NCBI GenBank assembly: GCA_015227615.1
Contig: JAALGZ010000035.1
Location: forward strand, 124,001 to 188,000
Length of the DNA: 64,000 nt
Origin: Labyrinthula sp. Ha
Taxonomy: Eukaryota > Sar > Bigyra > Labyrinthulida > Labyrinthulaceae
Reading direction: 5' to 3'
Shown: one piece after another, positions 1 to 11,828 of the stretch
Numbering within the stretch: position 1 is the first letter of the stretch
How the letters are laid out: each line of letters opens with the position of its first letter
Made by a program: the position numbers and the translations under genes
The notes under the pieces: model-generated
Databases searched by the model: none
Seen by the model: the letters and a program-made list of their open reading frames with translations, nothing else
What the model was told of the DNA's origin: nothing

Positions 1-2177
1 ACTTCTGTGTAAAATAAAAATTTCTTAGGAGAGGACATTGTGCCAAATCCAAGGTACTTAAGACTCTCAAGATCGAAAAGGACGATATTTACAACTTAGA
101 ATAAATGACTTGTTACTTTGGTAATCTGCCCAACCCATCGAGTATGTTAAAATGATAATTATAATATCAATTACAGTTAAATGCTAGTTGCCATACCGGC
201 ACTGACCAAGGAAATCAGAATCTTGAATGGGCAATTAGCGAACTAGGCCTCTATAGAAAAAGAGTCCCAAATGAATGTGATCATAATAGAGCAAGAAAGA
301 TTAATTAAGCATTATGACACCATGATGAACTAAGTAAAATTATAAAAGGAAGTAATTGAAAATGAAAACTTCTCCCATATTGACCTGTGAACATGGACTT
401 CCTTTCAGCCAGCAACGATAACTCTAACCTATTACAATGAGTATGAAGACTATAGCAAGGTAACTGAGTTCATCATTATTCCAATTTCTATTAGGAGATT
501 GTACTAAGAAAACCAAATACAAGATAATTCTTGAAGTCAAAAACTTGCCACTTCTTTTACCCCGTTAAGAAATTCCACATACTTAATAACACTTTGTATA
601 TCTATCCCTGTGGACTCAAAAATCAAATATTATATAATTCTGTTTGCAGCAATTGACTTTATTCATAGAAATCGCTGCATTTTTTCTGAAAATTGACTAA
701 CCAAGAACACAGCTTCATGAAAGCTCATCAATTCTCTAGATATTATTGAGAAAGAACAATAATTATTTAAGTATATAATCTCGTCAAATAAAGAAACAAT
801 AGCTTTAGTACAGAAAAGAAAAGGGTAAAAATGATCTATTCTTCATTAAATTTGTATGCAGTCCAATAGCTGAAAAGTTTTTGTTTATATATAATAGGTT
901 AAAGGTTCATATCCTGCTAGCCATCACATATTATTTACAAATAAATAAGTTATATCAAAACAAGAAGTGATAAGCTCAGTATGCTCATTAATTTACTTCC
1001 CAGTAGAGTTTAAAGGAATCAATTTATAGAAATCCTGCCCGGCATAACACAGTAGTTTGTTCAAGTTGGACAATTCAACGAGCGCCAAGTTATCAATCTT
1101 CCCATATTTGCTCTCTCTTCTACGTCCAACAAAAATATTCTTATTGCATATGCAAGATTCGTGTATCCGAAAAGAGTTGTTAAGATAAGATGCATAGATA
1201 TTCAAGATAGTAATTATTTTTTCATAAGAATGAAAGACAAATTGAACATTAAGATGGGTTGTATTCTGCCTAACTAAAGTTAACAGGTAGAATTTTCTGG
1301 CACTTCTCAAAGTATGAACATGTATCAGAGTTAAATAATGCAACATATTTTTCTAAATACTCAGAACTAAGAACACAGTTTGGCTTCTTGACATTTATTT
1401 CTTAATTCAATAGGACAAAGATATTAGCGATGTACGGGATGTAACACTGATAACTACCAATTATGGGAGTAGGACATTCAGAATGTCATAAAATAAAAAG
1501 GAAAATACGAAAAAATTTCTTATTATAAAGTTGTTTAGCAAGCTTAAAATTCAAGAACTTGAATTTGCTATTTTACACATTTTTCTTCCTCATCATTCTG
1601 AATCATTACTTAGAACATTATAGTATCTTGAAGACCAACAAGTTTTGGTGCACAGCTGTTAAAAAGAATTGAGTTTTAACTATGAAGTATTTTTTTATTA
1701 AAAAACATTTTGCTACTGCTTTGAAGAAGATACTCTAAAAAACGCTTAGAAAAAGTGGACGACTGGAAACTGCCAACCAATTACTGCATGTGAGCCAGTG
1801 TGCAGCTGAGAGGCTTGGAGAGATATCTGAGGTCATGTTCTAGTAATTAAGACTATGTTTGTCCAATGACTCAATAGATCAATTCTTTATCATATGAAGG
1901 AACTGCTAAATGGCTAAGTGTATTCATGGACACAGTGAAGCCTCAGCTAGGTATCGATTATTTTTAAAATAATTCCTATAACAAAGTTAAAGCAAGTACT
2001 AAAGAATGAACGGGGAGAACTTTGTTATTTTTAGTTAGAAGCTTCACGGGTTCTGGTTCTTGCTTGTTTATTCCCATAACTCTACCGTCTTCTCTTTGTC
2101 TGCACGCTATATCCAAGTGGTTGTGTTATTTCATTGGTTTAACAGTTTCAACTTGCTGAATATTATTGGAGGAAATA
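1..2177. other. gene-poor stretch upstream of the aminopeptidase
   Basis: No intact gene is supported here. A stretch at about 181-390 on the plus strand reads like a decayed lysine/glutamate-rich coiled-coil protein interrupted by stops. A 117-codon ATG-started ORF at 993-1346 (minus) has no recognisable domain and no helpful context, so I do not call it a gene. The last 100 bases before the aminopeptidase are pyrimidine-rich and presumably include its promoter. Confidence 0.5.
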
Positions 2178-3638
2178 ATGCCACGTCAACTAAAAGAAAA
2201 GTGTAAGGAAGGTTATATGGCCCAAATGCAACCAGACGCGAAAGATACTATGAAAAAGTTTGGAGAAGACTTTCTCCGCTTCCTAAATGCGAGCCCAACA
2301 CCCTTCCACGTATGTTTATCAGCTAGTAAATTACTTCTATCAGCTGGATTTATAAAAATAAATGAATCTGAGGCATTTTTATCTGAAAACTCGTCTATAC
2401 TGGAACCAGGAGGAAAATATTTCTTTACAAGAAATGAGAGTTCAATTGTTGCCTTCACCATTGGACAAAAATATAAACCAGGAAACCCCTTTAAAATAAT
2501 CGGAGCTCATACAGATAGCCCAGTATTAAGAGTGAAACCAGTAAGCAATAGATCCTCATACGGTCTTCTTCAGCTAGGTGTCGAATGCTACGGGGGAGGT
2601 CTCTGGCACACTTGGCTCGATCGCGATCTATCTGTGGCTGGAAGGGTCATTATCTCGACGGACAAGAACAAATTTGAGAAGCGGTTAGTTCATATAGAAA
2701 AACCGATTCTGCGTGTTCCAAGCTTATGCATCCATCTCCAAACAGGAGAGGAAAGAGCGAAGTTGGCAATTAACAAGGAGAAGGATTTATTACCTATTTT
2801 GGGGCTTGTGAAAGAAGGGCTCGAGGAAAGTAAAGGACGTCATGGAGCAAGGTTTTTACAAGAGATTGCGAAGCAACTGTCATGCAAGGTTGTCGACATA
2901 ATGGATTTTGATTTGAGTTTGTTTGATACGCAAGGTGCGAACTTTGGAGGTGTGGATGAAGAGTTTGTGTTTTCAGGTCACCTCGATAATCAAATCCATT
3001 CTTTCACATCCATTAGAGCTATTCTTGAGCATAATGTGGTTGAAGATGAGGGGATTGCAATGAGCGTGCTCTTTGATCATGAAGAGGTTGGATCAGATTC
3101 TAATGAAGGGGCTGGGTCTCCCCTACTTCGAGATTCTGTAAACAGAATTTCGGCCGCTCTTGGGTTAAGGGCAGATGTGGCTCCAGCTAAAGCAGAAGAG
3201 TTATTCAAAGTAAGTTTGAATAAGTCTTTGCTGCTTTCTGCTGATTCAGCTCATGCAGTTCATCCAAGTTTTACGCACAAGCATGAATCAAAGCATCAGC
3301 CAAAAATGGGAAAGGGAACTGTGATCAAAACTAACCAGAATCAAAGGTACATGACAAATGGAGTGACTGGGTTTATAGTAAGAGAGCTTTGTAGAAGGAA
3401 TAATCTACCTGTGCAGGAGTTTGTAGTTCCTAATCATTCTGGATGCGGAAGCACCATTGGCCCAATCCTTGCAAGTGGAGTTGGGATGAGAACTGTTGAC
3501 ATTGGAGTTCCACAGCTCAGTATGCATTCTATTAGAGAGCAGTGTGCTGTTGAAGATGTGTTTACAAACTACGAGTTGATGAAAGCATTTTTGAAGGAAA
3601 GCGATGTCATTGATGCAAGCATTAGTTCATCATATTAA
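2178..3638 (+). CDS. DNPEP: M18 family aspartyl aminopeptidase
   Basis: Metallo-exopeptidase that removes acidic residues from peptide N-termini, normally a cytosolic dodecamer with two zinc ions. The 486-residue product matches the family length and keeps the metal and catalytic motifs: AHTDSP (His111, Asp113), GGGLWHTWLDRDLS, SGHLDNQ, DHEEVGSDS (Glu302/Glu303), ADSAHAVHP and, near the end, QLSMHSIREQC with the last zinc ligand His450. The start is the ATG at 2178; the frame is open a few codons upstream, but only from a TTG. No intron is needed. It ends 37 bases before the stop of the convergent gene at 3676. A TGCCACGTCA match overlaps the start codon. Identification is very secure from the motif set; cytosolic location is inferred from the lack of a signal peptide. 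Confidence 0.97.
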   Translation: MPRQLKEKCKEGYMAQMQPDAKDTMKKFGEDFLRFLNASPTPFHVCLSASKLLLSAGFIKINESEAFLSENSSILEPGGKYFFTRNESSIVAFTIGQKYKPGNPFKIIGAHTDSPVLRVKPVSNRSSYGLLQLGVECYGGGLWHTWLDRDLSVAGRVIISTDKNKFEKRLVHIEKPILRVPSLCIHLQTGEERAKLAINKEKDLLPILGLVKEGLEESKGRHGARFLQEIAKQLSCKVVDIMDFDLSLFDTQGANFGGVDEEFVFSGHLDNQIHSFTSIRAILEHNVVEDEGIAMSVLFDHEEVGSDSNEGAGSPLLRDSVNRISAALGLRADVAPAKAEELFKVSLNKSLLLSADSAHAVHPSFTHKHESKHQPKMGKGTVIKTNQNQRYMTNGVTGFIVRELCRRNNLPVQEFVVPNHSGCGSTIGPILASGVGMRTVDIGVPQLSMHSIREQCAVEDVFTNYELMKAFLKESDVIDASISSSY

Positions 3639-3675
3639 ATCCATACTTCTAACCAGATTTATTTATATTTACTAC

Positions 3676-5211
3676 TTAATGAGTAGAGTAATCTTCACAG
3701 GGCAATCCGCGGGCAATTCCAAACATGAGGGATCTGATTGGAGTTTCGTTATTCAAGTCAGCAGTTGCAGTAGTGGAAAAACTTAGTTGAAAAGAATCTC
3801 CTCTTAGAAAAGAAGCAGATACCGAAACTCCTTTCTGATACTGGTCAAAGTCCTCAATGAAAACATCTTTTGGATTATTACTTGTGTCTCCATTCGTCAC
3901 ACCTTCTGCTGAAAGACAGGTTGGAGTTACATTATAATCTACATTTTCTCCTATATGGCGAGGAAGAAGAGTTGCGAAAGGAGCTGAGGTTGGTAAATCC
4001 CCTTTGCAAAGAGAAAGACTTTCATACACTCTTTTTTCCTTGTCCAAGTCCATGGCAATTACATAAAGATCTTCTAATCCTTCTTCCAGTGGTTGATTGT
4101 ATTCATCAAGCAACTGAAAATTTACTTTGACTGATGCTTCTTGCTTTAAAGAAAATCTTCCAACTCTAGAGCTAAATCCATAAGCGTCAAGAATTGGTGT
4201 TGCAAATTCAGAATAATTCTCTTTTTCTTCACAAGTCATGTTTAAGTTGATTCCAGGGTATGTTGGGAAAATATCTTCGTACACTTTATCACAAAAGTCA
4301 TCAACAACTAAAGTTGATCCAAGTTCAGCAAATTCATATTTCTCTTTAGTTTTCTTCATATCAAACTCTTCTCTATCACAAACACATGGAGTTCTTCCTC
4401 TGCCAATCGCAATATACGAAGTTCTTCTTTCTTCTAGATTATCTTCTCCTTTCACATTAAAGAAATATTTAAACTTTCCTTTTCCATACATAGAAAAGCT
4501 TGCAGCAATTTGAGCTTGATCAAAAGAAAAATCCTCCATATAAGGCGTCTGCACATTATTAGAAGAATCATTAATAATAGTACTTTTCAACCTTACACAT
4601 CCGTATCCTTCTTCAAAATCGATATCATCTCCAATAAACTTCTCTTCAAGATTTTTCCCACATACATCAACTATTTCTTTATTCGTCTCTCCTTGATCTG
4701 AATCAACAATAACTAAATGAAGTTCATTTAGTTTCACTGGAAATTGACTTTCGTGTTCCAAAAATTCAAAAGAAACTCCTACTTTTGCTCCTTGTTCAAG
4801 AGTAAATCTTTGAAAAAATGGTTCATCACTTAAAGGAGGTAAATTCGGTTGCGAGGCAAAAGCTTTGAACCCATCCGTTTTAGCATTAATGCAACTGAGC
4901 ACCAAGTCGATAGAATCTGGTCCATTTATTTCTGGAAAAACGTCTTCATAAACCAGAGTTTTAGGACCTAGATTGTTGTTTATTCCACATAAGTTATCAT
5001 TCACTTTCACTGCTTCTTGAAAGTTGATGAATTCATAGAGATCTTTTGTTTGGTAAGGATCATAATTGTTTTCCAAATAGCAGCAATTTTTTTCCTTAGA
5101 AAAAGTTGCAGCTATAAAACTTGTTCCATATAAAAATCTTTTCATTTTTTTATGTTTTGAGTTTGATAAAAGGAAAAAGTGTTGTGACCCTTTTAAAAGT
5201 TCTTTGAGCAT
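3676..5211 (-). CDS. unknown protein with a tandemly duplicated domain
   Basis: A 511-residue protein that I do not recognise. It contains two diverged copies of one domain of about 195 residues (roughly 88-285 and 312-505). Shared landmarks in each copy, in order, are: YEDVFPE.. / YEDIFPT.. followed by a Cys; a beta-rich VSFEFL / VNFQLL strand; HLVIVDSD / LYVIAMDLD followed by a Cys (CG / CKG); then YMEDFSFDQ / FIEDFDQYQ; and a closing IAIGRGRTPC / FGIARGLPC. The paired cysteines and beta-rich look suggest an extracellular or luminal fold. The first ATG is at 5211; a second in-frame ATG at 5145 (Met23) would give a short weak signal-like segment, MKRFLYGTSFIAATFS, so the mature start is uncertain. 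It is convergent with the aminopeptidase, 37 bases between stops. Function unknown. Confidence 0.85.
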   Translation of the reverse strand: MLKELLKGSQHFFLLSNSKHKKMKRFLYGTSFIAATFSKEKNCCYLENNYDPYQTKDLYEFINFQEAVKVNDNLCGINNNLGPKTLVYEDVFPEINGPDSIDLVLSCINAKTDGFKAFASQPNLPPLSDEPFFQRFTLEQGAKVGVSFEFLEHESQFPVKLNELHLVIVDSDQGETNKEIVDVCGKNLEEKFIGDDIDFEEGYGCVRLKSTIINDSSNNVQTPYMEDFSFDQAQIAASFSMYGKGKFKYFFNVKGEDNLEERRTSYIAIGRGRTPCVCDREEFDMKKTKEKYEFAELGSTLVVDDFCDKVYEDIFPTYPGINLNMTCEEKENYSEFATPILDAYGFSSRVGRFSLKQEASVKVNFQLLDEYNQPLEEGLEDLYVIAMDLDKEKRVYESLSLCKGDLPTSAPFATLLPRHIGENVDYNVTPTCLSAEGVTNGDTSNNPKDVFIEDFDQYQKGVSVSASFLRGDSFQLSFSTTATADLNNETPIRSLMFGIARGLPCEDYSTH

Positions 5212-8200
5212 ACAGATATAGCTGTGACATCCATAAGAAAAGATACTCTTGGACCAGACAGGTTAATATAAATAGACTGGTTTTAAATATTTTGCAGAAA
5301 ATTGAGCTAAACTCTAATTTCCAATGTCAGGGAACCATTGCTGACACTGATACATCCTTGTCACTTCTTTTCTGTTCTATTGAGTTTCATTTCTCATTAT
5401 CCTATTAATTATTTGCTGACGTGGCACGATGTTTATGTTCCGTTCTTTTTTGGGCACAAAGAATTCAAATTCTACAAGATTTCAGCATATTTCACCGTTT
5501 AAAATAGGTTCTAATGACCAAAAAACAAAGAAATATATCTATAATAGATCATTTTTCTTAATGAAGCTCATAGGTCTAAGATCTGACGATGTATTTGAAT
5601 TATTTCCCATTGCCATCTCTGCATTGGTAAGGCAGTACAGTTAACCGCACCAATGATATGAACAAACAAGATCTAAAGCTTTGACTAGAGAGGACGGGAA
5701 AAATAGATAAAACTTTGTTAGGAATATAGATGTTTATAATAGTTGAATTCACGTTATGTTACAACCCTCCTAGTTTATATTTATGTGTCTAGGTTGAAAC
5801 CAGTAGACTGCAGAAAAGTATTTTTCAACTACAAGCTTATGTATTTAAGATTTTTGTGACTTATTCATCTAAATACTAATAATGAGCTCTAATTATATCA
5901 AAATAAGATATCTAAGATACAAATACTGTTCTGCTTCTTGTATCACCAGGGAAAGTAGGCCCAATTAACATCAAACAATAGAGGGAATTGAATAAGCCCC
6001 TACATGTGATAAATAAAGTTTGTTTAGTTGTTTCAAAATTTTGGGTTACATAAAGCTTATATTTAGTTAAAAACTAGTAAGAAATTGAGATTGACGTATG
6101 GAGAGAAAAGAAATAGTACAATCTCCATGAAGGGAAACATCTGGTTCCTGGCATGTTCTTAATACATAGTAATTTACTTCAGTACCTTGAAATTCTTGCA
6201 CTTAAAAGGTAATGTGCACTTTTTCTTCATTGCCATACAAAAGTTTCCCCAAACTCATTGAAAATTCGCCTTTAGGAAGATGAGTATAGTCTCATAAGTT
6301 TGCTGTTATCGTTAAATACTTCAAATTTAGTTTACTTCTTCAAACAGGAAAATTTAGATAGTTTACCAGCAATATAGTCAGATAAGAAATTTGATATCTT
6401 AGGTACATATTGAGTATATTCTATGACCCCATTGGGTAGGGATGGATGGCGGATCGCTAAAATTAGATAAACACAATGAGGGATTTTGAAGTTCAAATTT
6501 CCTATCAGAGCATGTAACTTCAACTTTAAAAGGATTCAATAAAATGCTGGTAAACTCCTTAATATTTACGACGAGATAAATTATCCAAATAATTGGTTTA
6601 ACTAATTAAAACGACTGTGGTCGGAGAAAATGGAAGGTATGAGGATGATAAAGCAACAAGAGTCTTAAACAGCGACTTTGTTCCGTAGTACTGTTGTGTT
6701 CTGTTTTTGTAAAAAGAGCTTTTGATAGGTTGACAAATTTTTTCCAAACAGGATAAAGCATTTCTTGCTTAAGAAAATGTCTCATGAAAACAGGAGCCGT
6801 GTTATTAATAACTTCACGAAAAAGGCACATGCGGTAGAATCATGTAAAGTTAAGGTTGCAGGAGCTAGTACCTAACACCTTCAGGTACATCTAGTCCTTA
6901 TTAAGAATTATATTGCTTCAAAACTTCACGCAAAATAATATTCAAGAGTGGAATTAAAGTCTTCATCTTCTGTAACAGTTGCAATGAACTCTTATTTCTT
7001 TCTGACAACTACAAAAACTGAACACACATATACCACAAAAGCAGGATATTTAATTAGTTTATTAAGCTAGAGGTATTTACCCTATAAAGTATATTCTAAT
7101 GACACAGTCAGTTTGCTCTATTCATATTGTCCAGATACACAAAATCGTTCTTATCTCCACACCCTAGCCTGATTTTTTAAATATTACACACATATACTCC
7201 ACAGGAAGAATTCTTCAAAATATGAATATGGCATACATGTTATGGAAACAAACCATCACTAAATTTTGTTCAAAGTTCAGGGGGGGGTGAATATATCATA
7301 TTAGTCTGAGAAAGAACTTAGTGTAAGAGCTTTTCCCTGTCTAAATCCACAAACTGTAGTGTACAGAGCATATAACTTCTTGCCTACTATTGCAAACGTC
7401 TAGATTTATTATGTCAACTAATGTTTTTGTAAGTATTGTCTATTAATCTCTTCTTTTCAGCTTATTTTGAGGAATATAGTCTTTAAGGTAAGAAATAATG
7501 CCAAGTGCAGATCTACTTGATTATGTCTTCAGAGAGCTTGTTTTTAATAGATTAATAACTGGCCAGAATCTATGCTAAGAAATATTATTGCTTAAATTCG
7601 GCTTTATTTTTCTAAAGTGTTTGTATTTAATTTTCTTACTTGATTGAGGAGGGTGAGCAGTAACTACAAGAGAAAATGATCGTGACAAAATATTACAAGA
7701 GATAATATCTCAAGCTGCCTGTAAACAAGATGTTGTTACATTCTGTGAGCTAGTTTCACCATTCCAATAACCTGCTCTCGTCATGAAATTACTCAAGACT
7801 TAAAAGATTTAGTTATTAATTCATATGACACTAAAATGTTATAAATAGGATTCGTATAGGAAAGCCTATAGAAGCGTACCACTAAATATACTAGAGTGAA
7901 AACCTCGTGTCAACGAAGGTCCAGCTGGTGAGGATCATTAAGAATTGTAGTTTGTGTCTCTTTTAAACCAAAAAAATCTTGTCATGAGATTTACATCAGA
8001 TTTTTTCTTCTCTTCGCTGAAAGAAGACTCTTATATCCCTACTGACGTTGATTTAAAGCGAGTTATCAACATCGCTGTTGGGGCTTTGCTTCTTTCTAAG
8101 TTTCAAATTCCTTCGCAAGTACAAACAATAGTTTTTATGAGTCTTTAAACTTCAGTCCTATACTGAGATGTTTTGTGTTTGTTACCCTTAAATTACTTTG

Positions 8201-10148
8201 TGCAAGACAAATGTAAAATAGTAAAATTATAAGCTAGTAGCATTTGCTTCTATTCTTTAGCCTTATTACGCAAAATAGGCTTGGTTGATTCAACTGCATT
8301 TATAATACAAACAGTTACAGGTTCTGCCGCTGAAAGCAGCTAAAAAAAAAGGGTAAAATTTTCATCTTCGACATCGTGGCAACATTTTGTCTTAGCTTTT
8401 CTTTAACGAGATTATCAGCAACGACATCAATTAGTGAGGGTAAGAAGGGGCTTATTCTACAAAACACAGATTATAACCGACATATATATACATATATAAA
8501 GTAGTGTTGTCCAGAAACTTGCGCGGAGAATCTTCAAACTCTAGTTCAAAGGAAATAGTATTCCTAAGAATATGGACCAGGAACCTCGAACTCAATTATT
8601 GATGTCCAGGAGAACCTCAAGTTTTTGCGAGATTCTTGGCTTATCTACCTATCTTTTTCTTAAATAAAGTTTCTGTTTACAGGGAAAATTTTTTCATGTC
8701 CTTTTAACTTACGCATAAAATATGAATATTCGCCCATTATGTGAAAAGATTTCTCCTAATGGTAGTACGTGGACCTTAAAACTCCATTACTTTATCCGGA
8801 ATATGTTTGTTAACCTTTGCTCCTAATTATACTCCTCATACTAAAACGCATACACAGAATTTAGTTTTTGCTTAGGAATGAACAAGAAGAAGACAAACCT
8901 ATCGAATTCTTGGTTATATGAAATGGCGCTTCTCAGTTGCAAAAAGCTGTACAAAATCTATAAAGAACTCCTACAGCAACTGACAAGAAGCCTACCATGA
9001 TAATTCAGCTTTCTCAGCGAACGGCGACATTCTAACCTAATACAAATTAATTACCTTAAAACCTTTGATCAAACCAAACAACCTCCATATCTCCTTTTTT
9101 CAAGAAATTGTGATAATCCTGCGTAAAAGTTTCATAGCAGAGTAAGGGCTACTTTAGACTGGCGGGTTGCAGATGTTAATGAAGGAAAGGACAGAATAAG
9201 ATAGCGATGTGAGATGCCAGACACTTGTCGACATTACCGAATCATGACGACTGAACCATTGGAATTGCTTTAAATGATGCTAAAGGGCACCGTTACTATG
9301 CATATACATTATCTAGTTATACAATGGATACTCGACACCATTTCCAGATCCTTTTTCTGCTTCACGTCAGGATTTGGTCTTCTTCGTGTGATCAGTTCCA
9401 AACAAAAAACTTGGGCTCAAGAAATCAATGATGTTGCAGCTCAGCAGTGAAGTGACCTTAGTATAGTACTTCAAATCTGTCAGGTTATTGAGATTGAGTT
9501 CCCGATGTGGAGAAAAACCAAGTTAATGATCTTCAACAAGTCAGGAAACCTAGTAATCAAAGTAGCAATGGTTCGTTCTCAGTTTTCAAAGGTCCAAGGT
9601 AAGCAAGGAACTCTTCTAACATGTTTTTGGAAATTAAAAGCACTGTTAAATCTGGAGCACTAGAACAAGGGAAGTCTTTTTTGGTTGTATTTATGTATTT
9701 AACTAGCTGTCAAGGCAATAATATCTAATGGTTAACAGATAAATTTTTGTGTGTCTTGAGGAAATCTTCTAATCGAACCATTGTTCCAATATCAACCTAG
9801 GTATTTCCCTACAAAGTTTCGCTAACGGAATATGTGGTTAGAGTGTTATGCTCTTGGGGGATGCACAACTGGAGCACCTTAATATACCTTGGATATCCAT
9901 ATCAGAATTCAGTTAATCAACACATGATTGCTTAGGTTGAAGCATTGACTTAGACCCACTTCTATATCCACCTAATAAGGTATCTTTTACGTTTTAGATC
10001 GTTCTGTATTTGCAGCCACTTAACAACCAGTCAGATTGGGTAACCGGAAATTTTTATCCAATCATACAGCTTAATTTCCCAGCATTGGTCCTCCCCAAAC
10101 TGGGAAAGTAGTCGTTTAAAAAGGAAACCGAACACAAGGGAAAAGTAG
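5212..10148. other. 4.9-kb gene desert
   Basis: Contains only short ORFs without recognisable domains. Weakly coding-like but broken reading appears at about 9,470-9,720 (plus), where lysine/serine-rich protein-like sequence can be followed for some 70 codons with interruptions; I cannot assign a family. There is a run of eight G at 7280-7287 and a TA-rich simple stretch at about 8480-8500. No tRNA or other RNA gene was recognised. Confidence 0.45.
5417..5426 (-). promoter_or_regulatory. TGCCACGTCA element upstream of the duplicated-domain gene
   Basis: TGACGTGGCA on the plus strand reads TGCCACGTCA in the sense of the gene starting at 5211, about 205 bases upstream of its first ATG. The core matches the ACGT site of bZIP factors and resembles the unfolded-protein-response element TGACGTGG. 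The same 10-mer in the same orientation lies upstream of CTP synthase. The role is inferred. Confidence 0.35.
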
Positions 10149-11828
10149 ATGCACTTTGGGCAAACATACAGCGCCAGACTTAGCCGACACAACGACAAAG
10201 ACGAGAAATCATTTCCACCAGTCCCTGCACGCGAAATGGAATCCAAGTTTTTTCGCAAGAACGGTCGCTCACCTCGCCCAAGTCTCAAGTCACGCCACTT
10301 TCTTCAACGCCAGCTGCGTTTGCATGGCTATGTTTTCAAGCAACAGGTAGCTCAGGGATCCTTCTCAAAAGTGTACTTGTGTACACCTAGCTCATTCCTT
10401 AAAAAAGAAAGGCGTCTCACCGAGAACACGACACGATCGCGCAAGAAGCCTAATTCACCCAGACAGATAAATATTGAACGCAGTGGGACTAACTTAGAAG
10501 TTCCAAGATACGTTGCAATTAAAGTAATGAAGATAAAGCCTCCAGCTATTGATGCACATAAGCAGTCAGAAAGTTATTTCAACATATTTGACTATAATAG
10601 AAAAGCATCTGCTTTGGTTGCCCACATCCCAGAGAAGTTAAGACTGAAAGCTAGGAACAATGGCCCTGGGCCTAGGACGCTAGATGCCATTAAGACAGAA
10701 GTTAGAACTTTGAAGAGTATCCAGTTTGAGAGTGATTTCATCGTCACTTTGATTGAGTCAACACAGTTCGAGCAAGAATTCTGGTTGGTGCAGGAATTTT
10801 TGGAGATTGGTGATCTAGGAAAATTTTGTTTCAACGCATTCGAGTCTAATGGAAATCAAGCTCCGGACAAAGTGGTTCAGTTTTTTCTGGTTCCAATTAT
10901 GCTTGCACTTTCCACTCTTCATCGAAAAGGTATTGTACATAAAGATCTGAAAGATGCGAATATATTAGTCTCTTCTGCTTTGATTCCCAAATTATGTGAT
11001 TTTGGACTTGCACATAAGTTTGATGTTCCTGATGAAATTCCTCCTGGTTTTAATTTAAAGCAAGAAAGCATTGTTAAATCCCATGTTGGTTTTTCAGGAA
11101 CCCCGGCATTTGCACCTCCAGAAGCGTTTGCAGATACGCAGAAAACTATAGAAAGAAGACATTCTGTACTTTCTGCTTTGGCACCGAAGTTACTTCAGAG
11201 TGGCTCCTCGTTGAAGCAGATAAAAGAAATATCAACCCTTTCCAATAGAGATCGGTCGTTTACAGGCAAGACAAATTCAAGTTCAGCTAACTTTAAGGTT
11301 TTTGACTGTACTTTCGATACCTGGTCCTTGGGGATTACGTATCTGAGCTTAATCTTTGGAGCAGTTCCTTGGGATAAGAAAGAAAACAAAAGTAATAGAA
11401 GAAGAAGAACTAGAGGAATGAATAACATTAATAGATTGCGAAGGTATTTGGGACGCCAATTCACAAATCAGGTAAGAGTTCAGGGCTATACGAAGTTCTA
11501 TGACAAGGTTAGTTTGAATAAAGGTGCAGAGTATGAAGATTTTGTAAAACAGTGCTTAAAGATTCGCGAAGATCGCTTAACCATTGAGGAACTTTTGGAA
11601 GATGATCACATAAAGAATTTTGTGGATTGTTGGAAGTTTATACAAGATCACAAGTTTGGTGCCTTTGAAAAAGTTATGGAGCAAACAGCTGTTGTAGGGC
11701 ACTCGAAGGCTCTTGAAGTGTTCGGTCATAATCTTGAAAAGGAAGACCAAGAAAGTTTTGATGAGTTTTTGTCTACTGCTCGACAACTCTGCACACTCGG
11801 TTGTGAATACATGAAAATCCCTTTATAG
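10149..11828 (+). CDS. Ser/Thr protein kinase, HKD type with large insertions
   Basis: A 559-residue protein with a complete kinase domain beginning near residue 61. Visible elements: glycine loop QVAQGSFSKVYL (66-77), VAIK lysine K125, alpha-C glutamate E184 in KTEVRTL, catalytic loop IVHKDLKDANIL (H264, K265, D266, N271), DFG at 284-286, APPE at 322-325 and FDTWSLGITYLSLIFGAVPW. The usual HRD arginine is Lys265, so this is a non-RD form, but all catalytic residues are present and it should be active. About 40 residues are inserted between the glycine loop and the VAIK strand, more around alpha-C, and a long basic insert lies after the APE. The N-terminal 60 residues are basic and unstructured-looking. 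I cannot place it in a named kinase family. The ATG at 10149 is the first in frame; Met30 is an alternative. No intron is needed. It stands alone between two deserts. Confidence 0.92.
   Translation: MHFGQTYSARLSRHNDKDEKSFPPVPAREMESKFFRKNGRSPRPSLKSRHFLQRQLRLHGYVFKQQVAQGSFSKVYLCTPSSFLKKERRLTENTTRSRKKPNSPRQINIERSGTNLEVPRYVAIKVMKIKPPAIDAHKQSESYFNIFDYNRKASALVAHIPEKLRLKARNNGPGPRTLDAIKTEVRTLKSIQFESDFIVTLIESTQFEQEFWLVQEFLEIGDLGKFCFNAFESNGNQAPDKVVQFFLVPIMLALSTLHRKGIVHKDLKDANILVSSALIPKLCDFGLAHKFDVPDEIPPGFNLKQESIVKSHVGFSGTPAFAPPEAFADTQKTIERRHSVLSALAPKLLQSGSSLKQIKEISTLSNRDRSFTGKTNSSSANFKVFDCTFDTWSLGITYLSLIFGAVPWDKKENKSNRRRRTRGMNNINRLRRYLGRQFTNQVRVQGYTKFYDKVSLNKGAEYEDFVKQCLKIREDRLTIEELLEDDHIKNFVDCWKFIQDHKFGAFEKVMEQTAVVGHSKALEVFGHNLEKEDQESFDEFLSTARQLCTLGCEYMKIPL

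Noticed and set aside
2166-2177. Upstream extension of the aminopeptidase frame
   Set aside because: It would need a TTG start; the ATG at 2178 is preferred in a eukaryote.
7280-7287. Run of eight G in AT-rich desert
   Set aside because: Isolated homopolymer, with no neighbouring G runs to form a quadruplex or any gene context.
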